Under the pieces are notes generated by a model that did not search any database, was not told the origin of the DNA, and was given only the letters and a program-made list of their open reading frames with translations. From NCBI RefSeq assembly GCF_019904295.1, contig NZ_CP065359.1:248001-312000 (forward strand): a stretch of DNA of 64,000 nucleotides, given 5' to 3'. Source of the DNA: Ruegeria sp. SCSIO 43209. Its GTDB lineage: Bacteria > Pseudomonadota > Alphaproteobacteria > Rhodobacterales > Rhodobacteraceae. Shown here one piece after another: positions 8,843 through 16,675 of the stretch. The position numbers were made by a program, and so were the translations under genes. Every line of letters starts with the position of its first letter. Position 1 is the first letter of the stretch.

Positions 8843-9442
8843 ATGAGCGATTATCGACGCGTCTGCATTCCCGGGGCCAAGTATTTTTTCACCGTGTCTT
8901 TGGCCGACCGGTCGTCGGATTTGTTAGTGCGAGAGGTGGCGCATTTGCGGGCCGCCTTTGCGGTGACCCAGAGGGAGCGGCCGTTCTGGTGCGATGCGTT
9001 TGTTGTGTTGCCGGATCATTTGCACGCGGTTTGGACCTTGCCGCCGGGGGATGCGGATTATTCGACACGGTGGGGTGCGATTAAGGCGCGGTTTAACATG
9101 CGGGTCAGAGAAGCAATGCGTAGGCCGGGCTTCAGCCCGGCACCCGCCCCCGAACACCTGCCCGTTGTGACATCCGGCAGATATGCCGGGCTGAAGCCCG
9201 GCCTACGGGCCGACAGACGCGAAGCGCCTGTTTGGCAGCGCCGTTTTTGGGAGCACACCATTCGGGACGAACAGGATTACCGCAATCATATGGCGTATTG
9301 TTGGCGGAATCCGGTGAAGCACGGGTTGGTCGAGCGCCCGACCGATTGGCCGTATTCGTCAATCCATCGCGATATTCGTGCGGGTCGGGTTGATCCGGAG
9401 TGGAGTGGTGCGGTCACCGAGGGACCGTTCGGAGAGCCGTAG
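8843..9442 (+). CDS. REP-associated tyrosine transposase (RAYT, Y1_Tnp)
   Basis: 199-residue single-domain Y1 transposase of the REP-associated (RAYT) type. Such proteins nick and join single-stranded DNA at REP hairpins preceded by GTAG. The HUH metal-binding motif is LPDHLHAVW (H59, H61), and the C-terminal part RFWEHTIRDEQDY...CWRNPVKHGLV is typical of the family. A tyrosine in that helix (Y146 or Y152) would be the nucleophile. Residues 93-121 are encoded by an inverted pair of REP-like hairpins in frame. The stop codon TAG (9440-9442) is itself part of the next REP-like element. REP flanks on the 3' side suggest a REP/RAYT unit that may still be functional. Confidence 0.85.
   Translation: MSDYRRVCIPGAKYFFTVSLADRSSDLLVREVAHLRAAFAVTQRERPFWCDAFVVLPDHLHAVWTLPPGDADYSTRWGAIKARFNMRVREAMRRPGFSPAPAPEHLPVVTSGRYAGLKPGLRADRREAPVWQRRFWEHTIRDEQDYRNHMAYCWRNPVKHGLVERPTDWPYSSIHRDIRAGRVDPEWSGAVTEGPFGEP
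9120..9206. repeat. Inverted REP-like pair inside the RAYT coding sequence
   Basis: Two 22-nt elements, 9120-9141 and 9185-9206, are exact reverse complements, 43 bp apart. Each consists of GTAGG plus a GC-rich hairpin (stem GCCGGGC / GCCCGGC, loop TTCA). The GTAG-plus-hairpin form is the hallmark of substrates of RAYT enzymes. The whole block is 87 bp, exactly 29 codons, so the reading frame is kept. It sits in the variable region between KARFNMRVREA and the conserved WQRRFWEH. Confidence 0.85.
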
Positions 9443-9565
9443 GATGGGGTTTCACCCCATCATTTGAGAGGTTGGAGTTTGCAAGTGGTTTTGTGCGCGG
9501 GAACAGATCGTGCGAGTGTTCGGGTATTATCGTTGAGTGAGTGATGGGGTGAAACCCCATCCTAC
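9439..9565. repeat. Inverted REP-like pair between convergent genes
   Basis: Elements at 9439-9461 and 9543-9565 (23 nt each) are exact reverse complements. Each has GTAG followed by a hairpin with stem GATGGGGT / ACCCCATC and loop TTC. They enclose 81 bp of non-coding DNA and fill the space between the RAYT gene and the convergent gene at 9571. The left copy supplies the RAYT stop codon; the right copy's flank begins at the stop codon of the neighbouring gene. Confidence 0.85.
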
Positions 9566-9570
9566 GCTTG

Positions 9571-10347
9571 CTAAGCAAGTTCAGCGTAATCCGGACGCGT
9601 CTTCAAAAACCCATTTAGGGCTACATCATCCAGCATCTCAATCATTTCGAAAGCCGAGAATACACCTAAAAGGTGATCATTCTTTTCGTTTAGTATAGTC
9701 GACTTGACTATATACCAAGCCAAACAATATGCGCACTCTTCGTCAAACAAAGAGCGCAGTAAGCTAGCCATGTCTTCGGCTTCATTGTTCCGATCTACCA
9801 GATTCGTGAGATGGACTAACATGCAAACATAGAAATAATTCTTGTTTGCCAGCTTGTTTATGGAATCCTGAAGTATCAGTTCAGTACGGACGCCTACTGC
9901 AACTTTTTCAAGAAGGCTTGCGCAGAAAAAACTCGAGCTAGAATACTCGGACTGACCTAGTCTTCCATCTACGACCGGGCGAATAGCCAAACGGTTTTTT
10001 TCTTGAAGCGCGGAATTCAGCAAAGAATTGAATGTCTGTGTGAAATTCTGTCTTTCTAGTGCTTCTTTTTGAAGCTCATTAAGCTCCTCTTGTCCTTCTA
10101 GTAGTTTGCGAGTGTCATTTCGTTCCTTTCTGACTTCTTCAAGCTCTTCACGTTGCAAGCTCACCGCAAGCACTAGCATTAGTAACGCGGTGCCGGAGAA
10201 AAGGGCGTTGGCCGCACCAAATGTGTCACCAAATGTGCCGCCTGATTGGTCTGACTGAATTGCATATATGAAATTCAGCAAGTAGGCGCAGGGCACGAAC
10301 CAAAGTGCATGTTTCAACCAGAAACGAAGTTCTTTAAATCTATTCAT
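9571..10347 (-). CDS. Membrane/coiled-coil protein resembling putative abortive-infection (putAbiC) proteins
   Basis: 258 residues: transmembrane segment at about 11-30, a GGTFGDTFGAANALFSG loop, a second transmembrane segment at about 44-64, a charged coiled coil at about 65-105 (LQREELEEVRKERND), then a soluble helical domain. This N-terminal layout recurs in proteins annotated as putative phage abortive-infection proteins. Function here is inferred, not shown. Base composition is clearly more AT-rich than the flanking genes. It is followed directly by a REP-like element and lies beside a RAYT gene, both pointing to horizontal acquisition. No partner gene is adjacent: ettA is 52 bp upstream on the same strand but is housekeeping. 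Confidence 0.6.
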   Translation of the reverse strand: MNRFKELRFWLKHALWFVPCAYLLNFIYAIQSDQSGGTFGDTFGAANALFSGTALLMLVLAVSLQREELEEVRKERNDTRKLLEGQEELNELQKEALERQNFTQTFNSLLNSALQEKNRLAIRPVVDGRLGQSEYSSSSFFCASLLEKVAVGVRTELILQDSINKLANKNYFYVCMLVHLTNLVDRNNEAEDMASLLRSLFDEECAYCLAWYIVKSTILNEKNDHLLGVFSAFEMIEMLDDVALNGFLKTRPDYAELA

Positions 10348-10399
10348 GGTCTCGAGCTAGTATTAAATGAAAAGGGGCAGCAAACTAGCCGCCCCCATA

Positions 10400-12067
10400 T
10401 CACCGCGCAAACTTCTTATGCTTCAACCGCTTGGGCTCCAGCGCGTCCGGTCCCAGACGGCGCTTTTTGTCCTCTTCGTAATCCTCGAAGTTGCCCTCGA
10501 ACCATTCCACGTGCGCGTCGCCCTCGAAGGCCAGAATATGCGTGCAAATCCGGTCAAGGAAGAAGCGGTCGTGGGAGATCACCACGGCGCAGCCGGCGAA
10601 ATCGACCAGCGCGTCTTCCAGTGCGCGCAGGGTTTCAACGTCAAGGTCGTTGGTCGGTTCGTCGAGCAGCAGGACGTTGCCGCCCTCTTTCAGCAGGCGG
10701 GCCATGTGGACGCGGTTGCGCTCACCGCCTGAGAGTAGCGAGACCTTTTTCTGCTGGTCGCCGCCCTTGAAGTTGAAAGACGAGCAATAGGCGCGGGAAT
10801 TGACCTGCGCGTCGCCCAGTTGGATGATCTCGGCACCGCCGGTGATCGCCTCCCACACGGTATCGTTGTCGGCAAGGTCATCGCGGGACTGGTCGACATA
10901 GGACAGCTCGACCGTGTCGCCCAGCGTGATGGTGCCGCTGTCGGGTTGTTCCTGACCGGTGAGCATCTTGAACAGGGTCGATTTACCGGCACCGTTGGGG
11001 CCGATGACGCCGACGATGCCGCCGGGGGGCAGGGCAAAGTCCAGCCCTTCGATCAGCTGCTTGTCGCCCATGTGTTTTGACAGGCCCTCGACCTCGATCA
11101 CCTTGCCACCAAGGCGCTGGCCGTTGGGGATGACGATCTGGGCGCGGGTCAGCTTTTCGCGCTCGGACTGCTCGGCCAGTTCGTTATAGGCGTTGATCCG
11201 GGCCTTGGATTTGGCCTGACGTGCCTTTTGACCCTGACGCATCCATTCCAGTTCGCGCTGCAGGGTTTTCTGCTTGGACTTGTCCTCACGCGCTTCCTGC
11301 TCCAGCCGTTTGGCCTTTTGTTCCAGCCACGCGGAATAGTTGCCCTCGTAGGGAATACCGCGGCCGCGGTCGAGTTCGAGGATCCAGCCTGTGATGTCAT
11401 CCAGGAAATAACGGTCGTGAGTGACGATCAGAATGGTGCCTTTGTAGTCGATCAGGTGCTGTTGCAGCCACGCGATGGTCTCGGCGTCCAGGTGGTTGGT
11501 CGGTTCGTCGAGCAGCAGCATGTCGGGCGCTTCCAGCAGCAGCTTGCAAAGCGCCACACGGCGTTTCTCACCGCCCGAAAGGTTGGCGATGTTGGCATCG
11601 TCTGGCGGGCAGCGCAGCGCTTCCATCGAGACATCGATCTGACTGTCGAGGTCCCACAGGTTTTCCGCGTCGATCGCATCCTGCAGGGTAGTCATTTCCT
11701 CCATCAACTCGTCCGAGTAGTTCTCGGCGATCTCCATGGCAATCTCGTTGAACCGGTCGACCTTGGCCTTTTTCGCGGCCACGCCCAGCATGACGTTCTC
11801 GCGGACGGTCAGCGATTCATCCAACTGAGGTTCCTGCGGCAGATAGCCGACCTTGGCGCCCTCGGCCGCCCATGCCTCACCGGTGAAGTCCGTGTCGAGG
11901 CCCGCCATGATCTTCATCAGCGTCGATTTACCTGCGCCGTTGACGCCGACGACACCGATTTTCACGCCGGGCAGAAAGCTGAGGTGGATGTTTTCAAAGC
12001 ACTTTTTGCCACCGGGATAGGTCTTGGAGACACCCTGCATGTGGTAGACATATTGATAGGCGGCCAT
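10400..12067 (-). CDS. ettA: Energy-dependent translational throttle protein EttA (ABC-F)
   Basis: 555-residue cytoplasmic ABC-F ATPase with two nucleotide-binding domains and no membrane segment. It binds the ribosomal E site and gates the first peptide bond according to ATP/ADP ratio. Visible motifs: Walker A GVNGAGKST near residue 41 and GPNGAGKST near 356, signatures LSGGEKRR and LSGGERNR, Walker B LLLDEPTNHLD and LLLDEPTNDLD, and the linker between domains. The N-terminus AAYQYVYHMQGVSKTYPGGK and overall length fit EttA rather than Uup or YheS. It is separated by 138 bp from the divergent MOSC gene. Confidence 0.95.
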   Translation of the reverse strand: MAAYQYVYHMQGVSKTYPGGKKCFENIHLSFLPGVKIGVVGVNGAGKSTLMKIMAGLDTDFTGEAWAAEGAKVGYLPQEPQLDESLTVRENVMLGVAAKKAKVDRFNEIAMEIAENYSDELMEEMTTLQDAIDAENLWDLDSQIDVSMEALRCPPDDANIANLSGGEKRRVALCKLLLEAPDMLLLDEPTNHLDAETIAWLQQHLIDYKGTILIVTHDRYFLDDITGWILELDRGRGIPYEGNYSAWLEQKAKRLEQEAREDKSKQKTLQRELEWMRQGQKARQAKSKARINAYNELAEQSEREKLTRAQIVIPNGQRLGGKVIEVEGLSKHMGDKQLIEGLDFALPPGGIVGVIGPNGAGKSTLFKMLTGQEQPDSGTITLGDTVELSYVDQSRDDLADNDTVWEAITGGAEIIQLGDAQVNSRAYCSSFNFKGGDQQKKVSLLSGGERNRVHMARLLKEGGNVLLLDEPTNDLDVETLRALEDALVDFAGCAVVISHDRFFLDRICTHILAFEGDAHVEWFEGNFEDYEEDKKRRLGPDALEPKRLKHKKFAR

Positions 12068-12205
12068 GTCGCGTCCTCTGGGTCGGGGAAATCAAGTTGG
12101 AACGCTGGATATCCGAGGCGAGCGGGCGGGGCAAGCTGCTGGTATTGTGAATTTTCTGTGGTCGTTTGATCCGGTAGAACCAACACGACAAGGAGTGGTG
12201 GGGTT

Positions 12206-12676
12206 TTGGCAGAACTTGCGGAACTGATTGCCGGTTGGGCGCAACCGGGCCGGGTGACATGGATCGGTTTACGTCCCGGCCGCAGAGCGGAAATGGATGG
12301 GCGCAACGAGGTTTGGGTATCAGCCGATGGGCTGGACGGCGACCGCAGCCGGGCGGGCAAGCGGGCGGTGACTTTGATCCAGCAGGAACATCTGGCGGCG
12401 ATTGGCTCTTATCTGGGGCAAGGATCGGTTAAGCCTGAGATCCTGCGGCGCAATCTGGTGGTTTCGGGAATCAATCTGGCGGCGCTAAAGGGGCGGGAGG
12501 TGCAGGTCGGGGAGGCCGTTTTGCGCTTTACCGTGATCTGCGCTCCGTGCAGTCGGATGGAGGAGGCGTTGGGCAAAGGCGGCTATTCTGCTGTGCGGGG
12601 GCATGGGGGATGGTGTGCCGAAGTAGTGCAACCGGGGCAAGTCAGGCTTGGCGATGTGGTGCAGCCGATTGATTGA
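12206..12676 (+). CDS. MOSC domain protein
   Basis: 156-residue stand-alone MOSC domain, the fold that carries sulfur at the C-terminus of molybdenum-cofactor sulfurases and in YiiM/YuaD-like proteins. Family features visible are [33 protein letters not shown] and a cysteine-containing [13 protein letters not shown] block. It may transfer sulfur or detoxify N-hydroxylated bases; the substrate is unknown. The TTG at 12673 would overlap its stop codon and give nadD a longer N-terminus, so the two genes are probably cotranscribed. Confidence 0.85.
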   Translation: MAELAELIAGWAQPGRVTWIGLRPGRRAEMDGRNEVWVSADGLDGDRSRAGKRAVTLIQQEHLAAIGSYLGQGSVKPEILRRNLVVSGINLAALKGREVQVGEAVLRFTVICAPCSRMEEALGKGGYSAVRGHGGWCAEVVQPGQVRLGDVVQPID

Positions 12677-12708
12677 CAACACCTCTCAGTTCTGAACATC
12701 AGCAGAGG

Positions 12709-13329
12709 ATGGAACGCAGTACCATTCCATATGCGGGGCCCGGGCAGGTCGTGGGGTTGTTCGGAGGGTCATTTGATCCTCCGCATCAAGGTCATGTGCA
12801 TGTGACGCGCGAGGCGATGAAGGCGTTCGGGCTGGATCGGGTGTGGTGGCTGGTGTCGCCGGGCAATCCGTTGAAGGAGCGGGGGCCTGCGCCTTTGGAG
12901 CGGCGGGTTGCGGCGGCGCGGGACGTGATGCAGCATCCGCGCGTTGATGTGACGGATATTGAGGCGCTGACGGGGACGCGGGCGACGGCGGATACACTGG
13001 CGGCGCTGCGGCGGCTTTATCCGCAGGTTCGGTTTGTATGGCTGATGGGGGCCGACAATCTGGCGCAGTTTCACCGCTGGAAAGACTGGCGACAGATCAT
13101 GGACAGCGTGCCTGTGGGCGTTGTGGCGCGGCCTGGGGACCGGATTTCTGCTCGGATGTCTCCGGCGGCTCGGCTTTATGCCAAGTACCGTATCGATGGG
13201 CAGGCGCGGCATTTGCTGGGGCGGGCGGAGGCTCCGGCGTGGTGTTTTGTGAACGTGCCGATGGTTGACGTCAGTTCGACCGAGTTGCGCAATCGCGGGA
13301 ATTGGAGCGATGGGGTGTTGCCCGAATGA
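12709..13329 (+). CDS. nadD: Nicotinate-nucleotide adenylyltransferase
   Basis: Makes deamido-NAD from nicotinate mononucleotide and ATP in NAD biosynthesis. The nucleotidyltransferase signature [16 protein letters not shown] (with its HxGH) is near the N-terminus, and the substrate loop [12 protein letters not shown] plus the C-terminal DVSSTELR motif are present. ATG 12709 gives [12 protein letters not shown], a plausible length for the family; a TTG start at 12673 is the alternative. It belongs to the MOSC-nadD-dacB run on the plus strand. Confidence 0.93.
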   Translation: MERSTIPYAGPGQVVGLFGGSFDPPHQGHVHVTREAMKAFGLDRVWWLVSPGNPLKERGPAPLERRVAAARDVMQHPRVDVTDIEALTGTRATADTLAALRRLYPQVRFVWLMGADNLAQFHRWKDWRQIMDSVPVGVVARPGDRISARMSPAARLYAKYRIDGQARHLLGRAEAPAWCFVNVPMVDVSSTELRNRGNWSDGVLPE

Positions 13330-13396
13330 CTCCACTTGGCGCATAATCTTAATCAAGTGATTGTCTGCATTTAAGCTCTGGGATTCTAATAGACCC

Positions 13397-14875
13397 ATGG
13401 TCGATCGAATTTCGCGTCGTTTGTTTCTGGGTGGATTAGGGGCGTCTCTGGTTCCGGGCACAGGTCTGGCCGAGGCGCCTTTGGTGTCTCTGCGCCCTGT
13501 GCTGCGTGGCCCGCAACCCAGCGGGGCTGAGCGGCTGGTTAAGGCGGCGGGGCTGAGGGGCGAGGTTGTTTTTGCCGTGGCCGACGTGGAATCCGGAACG
13601 CCGCTGGAGGTGTTCGGCGAGGGCCAAAGCCTACCACCAGCCAGCGTCGCCAAGGCGCTGACCGCGCTTTATGCGCTGGATGTGCTGGGTCCGGAGTATC
13701 GGTTCGAAACGCGCTTGATCGCGGATGGACCGGTCGAGAATGGCATTCTGAAAGGCGACCTGATCCTTGCGGGTGGCGGTGATCCGCTGCTGGATACAGA
13801 CGCGCTGGCCACAATGGCAGCCAATCTGCGCAAGGCCGGGATCACCGAGGTGAAGGGCGCGTTCAAGGTCTATGATGGTGCGCTGCCCTACGTCTTCAGC
13901 ATTGATCCGGGGCAGCCGGATCATCTGGGCTATAGCCCGTCGATCAGCGGGATTTCCCTGAATTTCAACCGTGTGCATTTCGAGTGGAAACGCGAGGGCA
14001 CCGGCTATGACGTGACCATGGATGCGCGCAGCGCAAGTTACAGGCCGTCGGTGGATATGGCATCAATGCGGGTCGAGAACCGCAGCCTGCCGATCTACAC
14101 CTATCAGCCAAGCGCGCGGCAGGATCGCTGGACCGTGGCCAAAGGCGCGCTAGGCAATGGCGGGGCACGCTGGCTGCCGGTACGCAAGCCTGCGCTTTAT
14201 GCCGGAGATGTGTTCCGCACGCTGGCACGCGTGAATGGGATCGTGCTGGGCCGGGTGCAGGTGACGCGGCAAGCACCGCAAGGGACCGAACTGGTGGTGC
14301 ATCAGAGCGATCCGTTGGAAAGCATCCTGAAGGGGATGCTGAGATATTCGACCAATATAACCGCCGAAATGGTGGGTTTGGCGGCCACCAAGGCGCGCGG
14401 GGTTGCGCCGCAGAGCCTTGAGGACTCGGCCGCAGAAATGAACCTGTGGGCGGCAGAGCGTTTTGGCGCAGATGGGATCGCGATGGTCGATCATTCCGGA
14501 CTTAGCGGTTCCTCACGTATGGCCCCCTTCAGTCTGGTCAATACGCTGGTGGCGGCGGGGCAATCAGAGGAGCTGCGGCCGTTGCTTCGGTCCTTCACGC
14601 TGGCCGACAAAAATGGGCAGCCGGTCAAGGATCATCCGATCAAGGTCGACGCAAAGACGGGGACGTTGAACTTCGTCTCGGGTCTTGGCGGTTATATGAC
14701 AACGGCAGATGGGGTGGATCTGGCGTTTGCGATCTTCACCGCCGATACCGCGCACCGTGCCACGATCCCGCGTGCATCGCGCGAGCGCCCGGACGGCGCG
14801 CGGGCCTGGAACCGACGGTCCCGCAAATTGCAACGCAATCTGATTGAGCGTTGGGGTGCGCTCTACGGTAGCTAG
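13397..14875 (+). CDS. dacB: D-alanyl-D-alanine carboxypeptidase/endopeptidase (PBP4)
   Basis: Peptidase S13 enzyme that trims peptidoglycan peptides in the periplasm. From ATG 13397 the N-terminus MVDRISRRLFLGGLGASL has a twin-arginine-like signal peptide. Penicillin-binding motifs: SVAK (S83, K86), YSTN (the SxN motif) and AKTGTLN. The large insertion between SxxK and SxN is typical of this class. The open frame extends to 13361, but the ATG at 13397 begins the signal peptide. Its stop overlaps that of the convergent TerB-like gene. Confidence 0.92.
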   Translation: MVDRISRRLFLGGLGASLVPGTGLAEAPLVSLRPVLRGPQPSGAERLVKAAGLRGEVVFAVADVESGTPLEVFGEGQSLPPASVAKALTALYALDVLGPEYRFETRLIADGPVENGILKGDLILAGGGDPLLDTDALATMAANLRKAGITEVKGAFKVYDGALPYVFSIDPGQPDHLGYSPSISGISLNFNRVHFEWKREGTGYDVTMDARSASYRPSVDMASMRVENRSLPIYTYQPSARQDRWTVAKGALGNGGARWLPVRKPALYAGDVFRTLARVNGIVLGRVQVTRQAPQGTELVVHQSDPLESILKGMLRYSTNITAEMVGLAATKARGVAPQSLEDSAAEMNLWAAERFGADGIAMVDHSGLSGSSRMAPFSLVNTLVAAGQSEELRPLLRSFTLADKNGQPVKDHPIKVDAKTGTLNFVSGLGGYMTTADGVDLAFAIFTADTAHRATIPRASRERPDGARAWNRRSRKLQRNLIERWGALYGS

Positions 14876-15294
14876 GTTGTATGCCGCGCCCGTGCCCCGC
14901 GTTCGATAGCGGCAGCGTGCAGGCGGTCGATGCTGAGCTCGTACCGGATTTCTTCCAGCAGACGCAGTTCGGTTTCGGCCAGAGTGCCGTCAGCGGCGGC
15001 GACATCACAGGCCAGCGCGTAGGCGGTTTCGTTCAGGCGTTCGGGCAGGTTGTCACGGATCAGTCCGAACAGGGCATCCAGCCCGTCAACCTGCTCAAAC
15101 AAATCAAACACGATCTGCGAGACGCGGCGGGTTCGGTCGATGTCGTAGCCTGCAAACACCGGCAGCATGTTGACCGCGCCTTCAATCTTGACCAGCTCTG
15201 CGGTTCGGATGTTCTCGTCCGAAGCGGAAATCGCCACCATGATCGCCACAAGGCAATCCTGCGGGGACATCGGATGTGGGGTTTGCTCGGTCAT
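14872..15294 (-). CDS. TerB-like (tellurite resistance B) protein
   Basis: 140-residue all-helical TerB-like protein. The two repeated acidic motifs AISASDENIRTAEL and DVAAADGTLAETEL resemble the metal-binding repeats of the family. Solitary TerB-like proteins are frequent in Rhodobacteraceae without the ter operon, so tellurite resistance is not implied. ATG 15294 (MTEQTPHPM) is chosen over an upstream in-frame start at 15345. Confidence 0.75.
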   Translation of the reverse strand: MTEQTPHPMSPQDCLVAIMVAISASDENIRTAELVKIEGAVNMLPVFAGYDIDRTRRVSQIVFDLFEQVDGLDALFGLIRDNLPERLNETAYALACDVAAADGTLAETELRLLEEIRYELSIDRLHAAAIERGARARHTT

Positions 15295-15619
15295 GGTGTC
15301 GTCCTGAATGAAACGTTTGTTGCCGCACGATAGGAGCGGGTGCAAGGAGGTTCAACTGGTAGTTTTGGGGTGCAATGAATGCGATCGATGAGGGTGGGTG
15401 ATTTCGGCTGCGATGTAAACGTCCGTTGAGAGCTTACACCTGCCGTCGACCAGGCTTCTATTCTTTGCATGTGCTGCGCGTCGCGAACCAAGCGTTTCGG
15501 ACTTTCACCGCCAGCATTCCAATGCAGAACTTCGCCAAGTTAATTGGCCATACGGAAACGACCAGGCACTAGCTAAGATGCGTTTCAGTTGGGCGTTTTT
15601 CTATGCCTTGCACCGCCGG
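15295..15619. other. Intergenic region without an intact gene
   Basis: 325 bp between the TerB-like gene and the LysR pseudogene. Apart from a possible integrase remnant at 15477-15572, I see no gene, RNA or convincing hairpin. Confidence 0.5.
15477..15572 (+). pseudogene. Possible tyrosine-recombinase C-terminal remnant
   Basis: One plus-strand frame reads RTFTASIPMQNFAKLIGHT, then ends in a stop at 15570. The pattern (R)TF...IP.Q..AKL(L/I)GHT resembles the box II region of phage-type integrases just before the catalytic tyrosine. It is only about 31 codons long with no upstream match, so at best it is a relic. It lies at the edge of the first sulfatase patch, where an old integration would make sense. 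Confidence 0.25.
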
Positions 15620-16518
15620 TCATGCCCGATATTTAGCAAGCTCACTCCAGAATAATTCTACAGCATCCGAAGTGTTCTGTGACTTACGCGCTGCGCAGAT
15701 GTTCCACGTAAGGTTCTGTGCCATAGACACGGGTTTCACCGTCTTTGCATGGATCAGATCCGCAAATGTGTCCGCCATCCCTCCCACGATGTAGTCCGGT
15801 TCTGCCAACAATCCGGTCAGGAGGTTGTAGTCGTCGCATTCGATATGCGGCTGTGCATTCACCTTTTCGACGGCTTCAGCACCGCCACCAAGTGCTTTTG
15901 TCAAAGCGGCTTTCCAGTGTTTGTGGAGATGCGGAGATGCAAAGGGAAAATCGAATATGCCTGCCATCGTTTGCGGGCCACGCTGATGAATCTTATGGTC
16001 GCGATGTGCCACAAACTGGATTTGTTGTTTCTCCATCACCATAATCTCGACGTTGTCAGCTTCGGGTGTGTAGGTCAGGTCACCCAGGAACATGTCGAAC
16101 TTTCCCGCCTGCAACAAATCAAGCGGTCGTGCGTAGGCGCTTACCAGAATTCGGAAACGAAGATCAGGCATCACTTGCCGCACTGATCGCAGGGCGGGCA
16201 GGATCAGGGTTCTCGTGGTCAGAGGCCCGCAACCGATCAGCAAAGTGCCCGGCCCGGTTTCGCGCAAAGCGGCCACGCGCGTTGCATACTGGTTCAGGTC
16301 TTCGCGCAGCGCCTGGGCGATTGGCAAGAACTCCTGCCCTGCGCGTGTCAGAGTGCTGTTGTTTCGGCTTCGATGAAACAAAACAAGCCCCGTATAGTCC
16401 TCGGCCTGCCGACATAGCGGGACAATGATGCGTTGGACACACCCATCGCACGGGCAGCATTTTGGAAACTGCCGATTTCAGCCAATGTAAGAAAAGCGGT
16501 CAAAGAGTTTTTGTTCAT
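15620..16518 (-). pseudogene. LysR-type regulator, frameshifted
   Basis: A LysR gene split over two frames. The first piece from 16518 encodes the helix-turn-helix (MNKNSLTAFLTLAEIGSFQNAARAMGVSNASLSRYV). The second piece continues with LVLFHRSRNNSTLTRAG and the effector-binding domain to 15620. The frame changes at about 16405-16412; adding one base there restores a continuous Q-A-E-D-Y-T-G-L-V-L-F junction, so a single-base deletion is the simplest explanation. It is either a recent pseudogene or a sequencing error. It is divergent from the arylsulfatase gene, the expected position for its regulator. Confidence 0.75.
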
Positions 16519-16554
16519 CATGCCGTCAAACACATTTCAGGTTTTGCTCTTTAG

Positions 16555-16571
16555 ATTTCACAATATGAAAT
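16555..16571. promoter_or_regulatory. Palindrome between LysR pseudogene and arylsulfatase
   Basis: Inverted repeat ATTTCA-N5-TGAAAT in the 157-bp divergent region, 37 bp from the LysR start and about 105 bp from the sulfatase start. Position and symmetry fit a LysR-type operator, although the spacing is not the classic T-N11-A. Confidence 0.4.
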
Positions 16572-16675
16572 TCCGGTAAAGCTCTGTTGCGACGCGAAAG
16601 TTTCGACCGCTATCCCTGATCGGACTTTCGATATTCCCTTCACCGGTATCGTCTTCTACGTTCGCAGAGGTAAAA

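Noticed and set aside
11228..12169. 313-codon open frame antisense to ettA
   Set aside because: ettA motifs on the minus strand are unambiguous.
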